From the NCBI GenBank assembly GCA_036803025.1, contig DAIRVC010000124.1, positions 1 through 8,106 of the forward strand: 8,106 bases of DNA, in the 5' to 3' direction. Under the pieces are notes generated by a model. It was not told the DNA's origin. It ran no database searches and was given only the letters and a program-made list of their open reading frames with translations. This DNA comes from DAIRVC01 sp036803025 (GTDB lineage Bacteria; Chloroflexota; Anaerolineae; Anaerolineales; E44-bin32). This document shows positions 1-5,642 of this stretch, piece by piece (the first letter of the stretch is position 1; every line of letters begins with the position of its first letter). A program made the translations under genes and the position numbers.

Positions 1-219
1 CACGCGCTCGCCCGCGGCGTCTCGGTCGACACCCCGGCTCGGCCCGTGCACTACGAGCACACCGTCTTCCAGCCCAACGTGCCCTTGCAGCGCTACTTCG
101 AGCGGATCGACGCTCTGGGCACCTGCCATCACTTCGGTTTGGTTCACACCGATTTGGCGGGCGAGCTGGCCAAGTCTGCTCAGATCCTGCACATGGACGT
201 GGCTTACTTGACCGACTGA
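1..219 (+). CDS. Sugar isomerase, L-fucose/L-arabinose isomerase-like, C-terminal fragment (5' end outside window)
   Basis: An open frame enters from the left edge in frame 1 and gives 72 residues before the TGA at 217-219. The last 30 residues contain CHHFGLVHTDLAGEL followed by a short hydrophobic strand. This resembles the C-terminal end of the L-fucose/L-arabinose isomerase-like family (COG2407-type), where an HH-hydrophobic-x-G/T-D motif precedes the last helix and strand. Members interconvert aldose and ketose sugars in the cytoplasm using a divalent metal. The neighbouring split transketolase fits a sugar-catabolism setting. The gene is convergent with the transketolase operon and overlaps its 3' end by 16 bp. 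Family assignment rests on a short C-terminal stretch from memory, so the substrate is unknown and another sugar-processing family is possible. Confidence 0.5.
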   Translation, partial: HALARGVSVDTPARPVHYEHTVFQPNVPLQRYFERIDALGTCHHFGLVHTDLAGELAKSAQILHMDVAYLTD

Positions 220-1166
220 GCCCGGCGTCCCTTCAGCTGCAGTGCCCGGCGCGCCGCATCGACGATGTGGGCCGCGCTCATGCCGAACTCCTCGGCCAAC
301 CAGTCGGCCGGTCCGACTTCCCCAAACCGGTCGCGCACCCCGATCCGCACGACGGGCACCGGGCACGTCTCGCCGATGACCTCGGCCACGGCGCCGCCGA
401 GGCCGCCCAGGACGTTGTGATTCTCGGCAACGACGAGAGCCCCTGTCTCTTCGGCCGCCAGGTGGATCTCGGACTCGTCCAGTGGCTTGATGCTCGACAT
501 GTTGACCACGCGGGCGGAGATGCCCTCCTGTTGGAGCGTGTCAGCCGCCGCCAGGCAGCGGGGCAGCATCATCCCAAAGGTGATCAGGGTGATGTCCGTT
601 CCCGGTCGCATGCGCACCGCTCGGCCCGGGCGGAAACGGAACGTGGACGGGTCGATCAGCACCGGCGCCCGGCGTCGAGGCACCCGCAAGTAGGCGGGCC
701 CGGGATGGCTGACCACATACTCAAGGATGGCGTGGGTCTCGGTTGCGTCTCCCGGCACGAAGACGGTCATATTGGGGATGGCGCGCAGGATGGCCAGGTC
801 GAGCATGCCCTGATGCGTAGCGCCGTTACTGCCGGACGACAGCGCGGCCTCCACACCGATCAGCTTCACGTCGGCATTCGAGTGGGCGACCGAAAGGACG
901 ACCTGATCGCAGACGCGTTGACTCATGAAGCAGGCGAAGCTGCCGCACACCGCGATCTTCCCCGACAGCGCCAATCCCGCGGCGACGCAGACCATGTTGG
1001 CCTCGGCAACGCCCAGGTTGAAGTAGCGCTCCGGGAAGCGTGACTGGAACAACTCGGTCTCGGTGGCGCGTTGCAGATCGGCATCCAGGACAACGAGCTG
1101 TGGAAAGCGTTCGCCCAACTCGGCCAGGGCGGTGCCGTAGGGTTTGTCAACGAAGGCGGTGCTCAT
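204..1166 (-). CDS. Transketolase, C-terminal subunit (pyrimidine-binding and C-terminal domains)
   Basis: This 320-residue protein is the second half of a split, thiamine-diphosphate-dependent transketolase. Such enzymes move a two-carbon ketol unit between sugar phosphates in the cytoplasm. The pyrimidine-binding domain covers about residues 3-170. It has NLGVAEANM at 50-58, whose Glu55 matches the conserved Glu that activates the cofactor aminopyrimidine, and the family motif GATHQ at 115-119. YLRVPRR (159-165) closes this domain. The C-terminal domain (about 185-312) has the VNMSSIKPLD and AENHNVLGGLGGAV motifs. Length is normal for this subunit (about 310-330). The ATG at 1166 overlaps the stop of the upstream N-terminal subunit as ATGA, and GAGGGGG at 1174-1180 lies 7 nt before it, so translation is probably coupled. 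The two subunits should form the active enzyme together. Related sets include general transketolases, the apulose-4-phosphate enzyme (AptAB) and the sulfosugar enzyme (SqwGH); the sequence alone does not choose among them. Confidence 0.93.
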   Translation of the reverse strand: MSTAFVDKPYGTALAELGERFPQLVVLDADLQRATETELFQSRFPERYFNLGVAEANMVCVAAGLALSGKIAVCGSFACFMSQRVCDQVVLSVAHSNADVKLIGVEAALSSGSNGATHQGMLDLAILRAIPNMTVFVPGDATETHAILEYVVSHPGPAYLRVPRRRAPVLIDPSTFRFRPGRAVRMRPGTDITLITFGMMLPRCLAAADTLQQEGISARVVNMSSIKPLDESEIHLAAEETGALVVAENHNVLGGLGGAVAEVIGETCPVPVVRIGVRDRFGEVGPADWLAEEFGMSAAHIVDAARRALQLKGRRAQSVK

Positions 1167-1999
1167 GCCGGCGCCCCCTCGTTGGCGTCAAGTTCGGCCA
1201 GCGCGCTGTGGTACTGCTCCTCCGACAGCGGGTGCGAATGCCACTCGACCCGATTCTCGATGAACGAGACCCCTTTGCCCTTGACGGTGTCGGCCAGGAT
1301 GATGTGCGGCCGGCCATCCGATTCCCGGGCGGCGGCAAACGCCTGCTCGAGCGCGTATGGGTCGTGTCCATCGACCTGCTCGACGGCCCAGCCGAACGCC
1401 CGCCACTTGGCATCGACGGGTCGAATCGGCATGATGTCGTCGATGAAGCCGTCGACCTGCATACGGTTGCAGTCCATCACGGCGATCAGGCGGTCGAGCC
1501 CAAAGGCGCTGGCAGCCATGGCTGCTTCCCAGACCTGGCCCTCCTGGCATTCGCCGTCGCTGATCAGCGCGTAGACCCGGCGATCCTTGCCATCGATCTG
1601 ATCCGCCAATGCCATTCCGACGGCGACGGACAGCCCATGTCCCAGGGAACCGGCGGAGAGCTCGACCCCGGGGAGCCGCCGCATGTCCGGGTGCTTTTGA
1701 AGGGCCGAGCCCGGCTGGCCGAATGTCCGTAGCTGGTCAACGGGAAAGTAGCCGCGCCGGGCCATAGCGGCATACAGAGCCGGCGCGGCGTGGCCTTTGG
1801 AAAGAACAAGCCGATCCCGTTCGGGCCAGCCCGGATCATCCGGGCGCAGGCGCAGGATGCTGAAGTACAGGCAGACAAGGATCTCGACCGAGGACAGGGA
1901 TCCACCCGGGTGTCCTCCCCCTCCCAGGTAGATCATCTCAAGGATATCGCGTCGGATTTGATTCGACATGCGGCGAAGGTCGATCGCCGAATCGGCCAT
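1163..1999 (-). CDS. Transketolase, N-terminal subunit (thiamine-diphosphate-binding domain)
   Basis: This 278-residue protein is the first half of a split transketolase and carries the diphosphate-binding domain. Visible family motifs are GHPGGS at 29-34 (His30, active-site region), SKGHAAPALY at 67-76, GSLGHGLSVAVGMA at 117-130, the Mg-thiamine-diphosphate motif starting SDGE at 147-150 and ending DCNR at 176-179, TVKGKGVSFIEN at 238-249, and WHSH at 253-256. SDGE replaces the usual GDGE, which is a common conservative variant. The length matches stand-alone N-terminal subunits. The start is ATG at 1999, with GAGG (2005-2008) 5 nt upstream. It is the first gene of a two-gene operon with the C-terminal subunit, overlapping it by 4 bp. 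A sigma70-like promoter at 2089-2117 and a hairpin-bearing leader precede it. Confidence 0.94.
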   Translation of the reverse strand: MADSAIDLRRMSNQIRRDILEMIYLGGGGHPGGSLSSVEILVCLYFSILRLRPDDPGWPERDRLVLSKGHAAPALYAAMARRGYFPVDQLRTFGQPGSALQKHPDMRRLPGVELSAGSLGHGLSVAVGMALADQIDGKDRRVYALISDGECQEGQVWEAAMAASAFGLDRLIAVMDCNRMQVDGFIDDIMPIRPVDAKWRAFGWAVEQVDGHDPYALEQAFAAARESDGRPHIILADTVKGKGVSFIENRVEWHSHPLSEEQYHSALAELDANEGAPA

Positions 2000-2025
2000 G
2001 CAAACCTCACATCCACGCCGGGCGA

Positions 2026-2053
2026 GCCCAGTGGCAGGGACACGGCCCTGGGC
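2026..2053 (-). promoter_or_regulatory. Hairpin in the 5' leader of the transketolase operon
   Basis: The leader can fold as GCCCAGGGC paired with GCC-a-CTGGGC, a 9-bp GC-rich stem with one bulged base and a 9-nt loop. It lies 27-54 nt upstream of the start codon and inside the predicted transcript. No U-run follows, so it is not an intrinsic terminator. It could be a protein-binding or mRNA-stability element, or chance pairing in GC-rich DNA. No known riboswitch was recognised. Confidence 0.3.
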
Positions 2054-2088
2054 GTCACTCGTTGCCGGGAGGCCAGGGGATGGGGGAT

Positions 2089-2117
2089 ACGATAAGCAGA
2101 ATGGTCTCAGTTGTCAA
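2089..2117 (-). promoter_or_regulatory. Sigma70-type promoter of the split-transketolase operon
   Basis: On the minus strand a perfect -35 box TTGACA (2117-2112) is followed after 17 bp by TATCGT (2094-2089), which matches the -10 consensus at four of six positions. Transcription would start near 2082, giving a leader of about 83 nt before the ATG at 1999. Spacing and the perfect -35 make this the best promoter in the window. Confidence 0.7.
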
Positions 2118-2124
2118 TCGCCAC

Positions 2125-2151
2125 GGGCTTCCGCGCGGCAGGCGCGGGCCC
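2125..2151. repeat. Inverted repeat just upstream of the transketolase promoter
   Basis: GGGC-tt-CCGCGC (2125-2136) pairs with GCGCGG-GCCC (2142-2151) around a 5-nt spacer, a 10-bp dyad with a 2-nt bulge. It starts 7 bp beyond the -35 box of the transketolase promoter. That position suits an activator or repressor site, or a terminator-like stop for readthrough from the STAND gene, but no T-run follows on either strand. Function is inferred from position only. Confidence 0.35.
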
Positions 2152-2408
2152 TCACCGCCCAAACAGTCGGATGAGTATGGAGGGCGGCCCGCGCACGGAG
2201 TGTGGAGGGCAGAGGCAGCGCATGCGTCAATCTGCGGACTCAGGTCTTGCGGGCGCGGTGAGAGGGCGTCCTAATGCCGTTCAGAATATCTAGAGCCTCG
2301 GCTGGCTGGATCGACGAGGTGAGTTGGAGGGCGGCTCCCCCAGGACCTACCAGCCGCCGATCCGCGAGTCCCCGGGATCTTGGCATAAGGCGGCTCGCAC
2401 ACCCGCGC

Positions 2409-2432
2409 GGCTTGTTGATCGGTCAGCAAGCC
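2409..2432. repeat. Hairpin-forming inverted repeat downstream of the STAND gene
   Basis: GGCTTGTTG (2409-2417) faces CAGCAAGCC (2424-2432) across a 6-nt loop, a 9-bp stem with one G-T wobble. It lies about 95 bp beyond the stop of the STAND gene on the minus strand and may stabilise the 3' end of that transcript. There is no U-run, so it is not a canonical terminator. Confidence 0.35.
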
Positions 2433-2525
2433 GGTTGTTCGTGGGCTAACTCTCGGCAGCCGGGCACGCCCCGCCACCACGAATCCCTAGGATGACCGAT
2501 CAGATGGTCGCAATGCCCGAGCGGG

Positions 2526-5111
2526 CTAGAGCTCCGCAAGCTCCGCTTCCGCGGCGGCCGAGTAGCGCTCATGCCCCAGGCCCTGGGAAAGGCTCAGGGC
2601 TTCTTCAAGCAGTGTCCTGGCCTCCCGAGGCCGGCCGCGCAGACGGGCCAAAGCACCCGCATTGATCAGCAGCAGAGCCAGATTCTCGCGGTGGCCGGTG
2701 CGGCGGGCGAGGCCGAGCCCTTCCTGGTAGAGGCTCTCGGCCCGGTCAAGAGCGCCCCGGGCTGCGGCCAACCGGCCCAGGTTAGCCAGCAGCTGAGCTA
2801 GTGGCGCAGGGTCGCCGATCTCTCGTGCGACTGCCAGCCCCTCATTGAACCGAGCTTCCGCCGCCGTCTCATCGCCCTGGTCGTGGGCCAGCGCGCCCAG
2901 GTTTGTCAGGAGGGCGACCACTGTCGCGCGCGCCCCTCTTGCCCGGGCCAGTTCAAGTGCCTCGGAGAACAGCGGCTCGGCCCGCACCAGGTCGCCCCGT
3001 TGTGCCGCCAGGACGCCCAGGTTCGCGAGCAACGTCCCTTCGAGCCGGCGGTCCCCGATGGCTCTCGCCCGTGACAGCGCTTGTCGGGTGCGCGCCTCTG
3101 CACGCTTGGCCTGGCCCTGCTTGGCCAGGATCGACCCCATGTTGGCCAAGAGCGCAGCCTGCTCCGCCGTCAGATCGGCGGCTTCCGCGATCTCCAGGCC
3201 CTGCTCCCAAAGACCCAAGGCCGGCAGGTACTGCCCTTGCGCCGCCGCGGCGAGGCCCAGCGTCTTGAGAAAGACACACTCCCCGCGCCGGTCGCTGGCA
3301 GTGCGGGCAAGCGCCAGGCCCTCGGCGGCATGCCCGGCTGCTTCGGCATAGTGCCCCAGCTGGAGTTCGGCGCGAGCGAGATCCCCCAGCGCATCTTGTT
3401 GTGCACCTGGTTCTCGTGCGGCCTGTACCGCACCCTCAAGGAAAGGGAGCGCAGGCGAAAGATGTCCGGTGCCCTCGAAGTATGGGAACCAGGCGTGGAC
3501 AAGGCGGCTCAGGTCGTCAACCCACGTTCGCTGCCTGGCGAAAGACAATGCAGCGAAGGCGTTGGCCTCATCGTCGGCGAGGGTTTCGATGGCCTCGGCC
3601 TGGGCCAGGGCAAGCGCAGCAAGGTGCGCCACCAGGCGCCGCCCGGCCTGTGCCGTGTCGCCCAGCCCGGCGGCATAGTCGGAGATCGTCGGGTGCAGAG
3701 TCAGGCGGTTGCCGCCGACGGGCTCCAGCAACCCCGCGTCCACAAGGGCGTCCAAGTCGGCCGGCGTCGCGTCCGACACAGCCGTCGCCGCCGTTTCGGA
3801 GAACGTATTCGGCTTGGGTGGAAAGACCGCCAGCGCGGCCAGCGCGCGGCGGGAACCGTCACTGAGGGCCGCCCCGCTCAGGGCCAGCACAGTGCGCAAT
3901 GTGATCGACGCATCGAGAGGAAGCGACGGCTGCGCCTGGAGTGCGGAACGCGTCTCCGCCAGGTCCAACCGAGCCTCGGGGCTCGCCAGGCGCTCCAGGG
4001 CCGCGTCAAGTCGACGAGCCTGTGCCAGCCGACCCTCGGCACGCAGGTGCCGACCGACGAGGACAAGCGCCAGCGGCAATCCCCCGACCGCCTCGACCAG
4101 GCGCTCGGCCGTTCGGACCCGGTCCTCAACGACCGTCGGGGCAAAGTAGCTGAGCAGCGCGCGGCCGGCATCCGTCTCCAACTCGGGCACAGTCACCCAA
4201 TCGTCGCTGGCCAATTCCGCGGCCAGTGCTGGCGAGCGGGTGGTGATCAGATGGCCGGCCTCATCACCTCCGAGCCGCATCGCCTGGGCGTGTGGCAGGG
4301 TCCACACGTCGTCCAGCACGAGCAGAAGCCGTCGGCTGCTCAGCGCGGCCTGGAGCAGGCGGGCCCGATCTTCCAGCGCCGAGATGCCGGCCAATGCTTC
4401 CAGCGGCCATCCGAGCGCGACCGCCCACACCCCTACCCTGGCGGCAAGGTCCGGGGATTGGCCAAGGCCGGACCAGAGGACGCCTTCGGGGTACGCCTTG
4501 CGAATTGCGGGATCGTGCGCCAGGGCAAGCGCCAGGGCCGTCTTGCCTGCGCCCGGAAGGCCCGACAGGACCAGGAGACCGCGTGTGAGCAGGCGCTCGC
4601 GGCAAACCTCCAGGAGCGACTCCCGTCCGATCAGCGGGTGAGCGGGGAGTGGCGGGGCAAGAAATGGGGCCCCCGGCGCCGTTGAGGTCACGGAGGGTGC
4701 GCGTAGGCCCGCTGGAAGCCCGCCCTCGGCCCACTCGCGCAGCTGGTCCGCCAAAGCATCGAGGCCCGCAGCGTGCCCATGGTCACAGGTCGAGCGGGCG
4801 ATGCCGAGGCGGTCGCACAAGTAGGCGACGGACCGCCCTTCCAGGTATAGCCCGCGCAGGATCGCCATCCCGCGGTCAGGGTCGTCCTGGCCCCCCAGGC
4901 CCTCCATCCCAGCGCGCAACAGATCCCGGAGCGCCACCCCGCGGCCAACGGAAGTCTCTCGGTAGCCGGCCGCCCGCCGGCGAACCTCGACCATCTCCAG
5001 TGACGCAATGGGATGTTCACCCAGACGCGGCGAACTCTCCCAGACTCGCAGGGCCTGCCGGACCGAGCGGCGCGAGAACGGGTCAGTCACTTTCGGATGC
5101 GTCACGGTCAA
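2526..5111 (-). CDS. HTH/NB-ARC/TPR STAND-type signalling ATPase
   Basis: This 861-residue cytoplasmic protein has a STAND (AP-ATPase-like) layout. An N-terminal region includes a helix-turn-helix like sigma region 4 (about 80-127, SVAYLCDRLGIARST). The NB-ARC ATPase follows from about 158 to 480: Walker A GLPGAGKT at 184-191, Walker B LLLVLDDVW at 262-270, sensor LITTRS at 288-293, GLPLA at 344-348, and a winged-helix LHP at 472-474 in the MHD position. The C-terminal part (575-854) is seven TPR repeats of exactly 40 residues. STAND proteins are normally switches: the repeat region senses a ligand or partner, nucleotide exchange drives oligomerisation, and the N-terminal domain acts as effector. 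Here the effector looks DNA-binding, which suggests transcription control; a defence role cannot be excluded. The start is TTG (5111), or more probably GTG two codons later (5105), which has a GAG about 7 nt upstream. No ATG occurs until residue 40. Confidence 0.9.
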   Translation of the reverse strand: MTVTHPKVTDPFSRRSVRQALRVWESSPRLGEHPIASLEMVEVRRRAAGYRETSVGRGVALRDLLRAGMEGLGGQDDPDRGMAILRGLYLEGRSVAYLCDRLGIARSTCDHGHAAGLDALADQLREWAEGGLPAGLRAPSVTSTAPGAPFLAPPLPAHPLIGRESLLEVCRERLLTRGLLVLSGLPGAGKTALALALAHDPAIRKAYPEGVLWSGLGQSPDLAARVGVWAVALGWPLEALAGISALEDRARLLQAALSSRRLLLVLDDVWTLPHAQAMRLGGDEAGHLITTRSPALAAELASDDWVTVPELETDAGRALLSYFAPTVVEDRVRTAERLVEAVGGLPLALVLVGRHLRAEGRLAQARRLDAALERLASPEARLDLAETRSALQAQPSLPLDASITLRTVLALSGAALSDGSRRALAALAVFPPKPNTFSETAATAVSDATPADLDALVDAGLLEPVGGNRLTLHPTISDYAAGLGDTAQAGRRLVAHLAALALAQAEAIETLADDEANAFAALSFARQRTWVDDLSRLVHAWFPYFEGTGHLSPALPFLEGAVQAAREPGAQQDALGDLARAELQLGHYAEAAGHAAEGLALARTASDRRGECVFLKTLGLAAAAQGQYLPALGLWEQGLEIAEAADLTAEQAALLANMGSILAKQGQAKRAEARTRQALSRARAIGDRRLEGTLLANLGVLAAQRGDLVRAEPLFSEALELARARGARATVVALLTNLGALAHDQGDETAAEARFNEGLAVAREIGDPAPLAQLLANLGRLAAARGALDRAESLYQEGLGLARRTGHRENLALLLINAGALARLRGRPREARTLLEEALSLSQGLGHERYSAAAEAELAEL

Positions 5112-5131
5112 CTCGGCAGATTCTCGGCAGA
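5112..5131. repeat. Two direct repeats of CTCGGCAGA spaced one helical turn apart
   Basis: CTCGGCAGA occurs at 5112-5120 and again at 5123-5131, a period of 11 bp. The pair abuts the TTG start of the STAND gene and lies between its predicted transcription start and its coding region. Same-face tandem sites are typical of operators for oligomeric regulators, but no protein is known to bind here. Confidence 0.5.
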
Positions 5132-5146
5132 AGCGCCGGCCAGCCT

Positions 5147-5156
5147 AGCGTACGCT
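5147..5156. promoter_or_regulatory. Perfect 10-bp palindrome AGCGTACGCT in the divergent promoter region
   Basis: AGCGTACGCT reads identically on both strands, and two further flanking pairs (CC/GG) extend the symmetry after one mismatch. It lies 19-28 bp from the STAND -10 box and 75 bp upstream of the divergent small gene. It may be an operator acting on one or both genes; this is positional inference. Confidence 0.35.
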
Positions 5157-5175
5157 GGGGTCGGTGGACATCCGC

Positions 5176-5203
5176 ATTATGGCATGCGGCGGGCTGCTGG
5201 CAA
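5176..5203 (-). promoter_or_regulatory. Candidate promoter of the STAND gene
   Basis: On the minus strand TTGCCA (5203-5198) is followed after 16 bp by CATAAT (5181-5176); each hexamer matches consensus at five of six positions. Transcription would start near 5169, leaving a leader of about 58 nt that spans the 5147-5156 palindrome and the CTCGGCAGA repeats. The site lies in the 120-bp divergent gap shared with the small membrane-protein gene at 5232. Confidence 0.5.
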
Positions 5204-5231
5204 GCGGAACGCCGCGGGAAGGGAGGACGAC

Positions 5232-5591
5232 ATGCGACGGATCAAATTCATACTTCTGGGGATGGCTTTGGGAATGACTGCCTGCCTGCTGATGGCGGCT
5301 TCACCGTTCGTCTACGGCTACCTGAGCTTACCGGTCCAGGACGGCCGCGGGCACGACGGGCACACCCTCGAGACCGCAGTGGTGATCGAGGCCGAATACG
5401 AGGAGGAAGCGATCAGCGTCGAGTACTTTTGGATCATCCCGCACTGCCCGACGTGCACGCTCGTCAGCCAGAGCCTGAGCCAGGTCGGCGGGCGTTCCTA
5501 TGATGTCATGGTATGGGAGCGGCCGAACGGGGAGACCTACACCGTCTACTTCGACATCACGCGCTCGTTCGGCAACTATGCCGACTGGTAG
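5232..5591 (+). CDS. Small membrane-anchored or exported protein with HxxH and HCxxC motifs, unknown function
   Basis: This encodes 119 residues. The N-terminus is MRRIK followed by a hydrophobic stretch (about 6-30), so it should be exported and stay anchored by an uncleaved signal, or be cleaved. MTAC at 15-18 is a poor lipobox. The remaining 90 residues are acidic and strand-rich, with GHDGH (His41, His44) and IPHCPTCTL (His71, Cys72, Cys75). The CxxC could form a disulfide outside the cell, or bind metal with the histidines. No family was recognised. The ATG at 5232 was chosen because GGGAGG (5221-5226) lies 5 nt upstream; the frame is open further left, but that part overlaps the STAND gene and has no support. 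The M50 protease gene starts 51 bp downstream on the same strand, so co-transcription is likely. A single-pass membrane protein next to a site-2 protease is a possible substrate or partner, which is only inference. Confidence 0.8.
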   Translation: MRRIKFILLGMALGMTACLLMAASPFVYGYLSLPVQDGRGHDGHTLETAVVIEAEYEEEAISVEYFWIIPHCPTCTLVSQSLSQVGGRSYDVMVWERPNGETYTVYFDITRSFGNYADW

Positions 5592-5594
5592 CCT

Positions 5595-5610
5595 GCGCCG
5601 GGCCCGGCGC
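5595..5610. repeat. Perfect 16-bp GC palindrome between the small gene and the protease gene
   Basis: GCGCCGGGCCCGGCGC is perfectly self-complementary and begins 3 bp after the stop of the small gene. In RNA it could form a 6-bp GC stem with a GGCC loop. No T-run follows, so it is at most an attenuating or mRNA-protecting hairpin between the two genes. Confidence 0.5.
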
Positions 5611-5642
5611 GACACTAGAATCGGCGCCAAGAGGCTGATCGT

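Larger units (their letters stand above)
2000..2525. other. 526-bp intergenic region without a convincing gene
   Basis: This is the gap between the end of the STAND gene and the transketolase operon, both on the minus strand. Short open frames exist on both strands, but none has a good ribosome-binding site with a protein-like translation. The region holds the transketolase promoter and leader, the dyad at 2125-2151, a GGCGGCT/AGCCGCC inverted repeat (2330-2336 and 2352-2358), the hairpin at 2409-2432, and two copies of a TGATCGGTCA-type box. No tRNA or other structured RNA was recognised, and no T-rich intrinsic terminator for the STAND gene was found. Confidence 0.6.

Noticed and set aside
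267..1043. Plus-strand open frame opposite the transketolase C-terminal subunit
   Set aside because: The translation is His/Arg/Asp-rich without recognisable motifs, and the minus strand carries an unmistakable transketolase.
2271..2495. Short open frames of about 70 codons on both strands in the 2000-2525 gap
   Set aside because: No ribosome-binding site, no recognisable motif, and composition like random GC-rich DNA.
3081..4685. Long plus-strand open frame (534 codons) opposite the STAND gene
   Set aside because: Its translation is low-complexity Arg/Gln/Gly-rich with no family motif, while the opposite strand encodes clear NB-ARC and TPR motifs. It is an antisense frame kept open by high GC content.
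5013..5231. Upstream extension of the small HCxxC protein
   Set aside because: The frame is open, but the extra residues overlap the STAND coding and promoter region and are not protein-like. The ATG at 5232 has a strong ribosome-binding site and starts a classic signal-anchor.
5616..5621. TAGAAT as a -10 box for the protease gene
   Set aside because: The hexamer is good, but no -35 box lies 16-18 bp upstream, where GC palindrome sequence stands; not strong enough to call.
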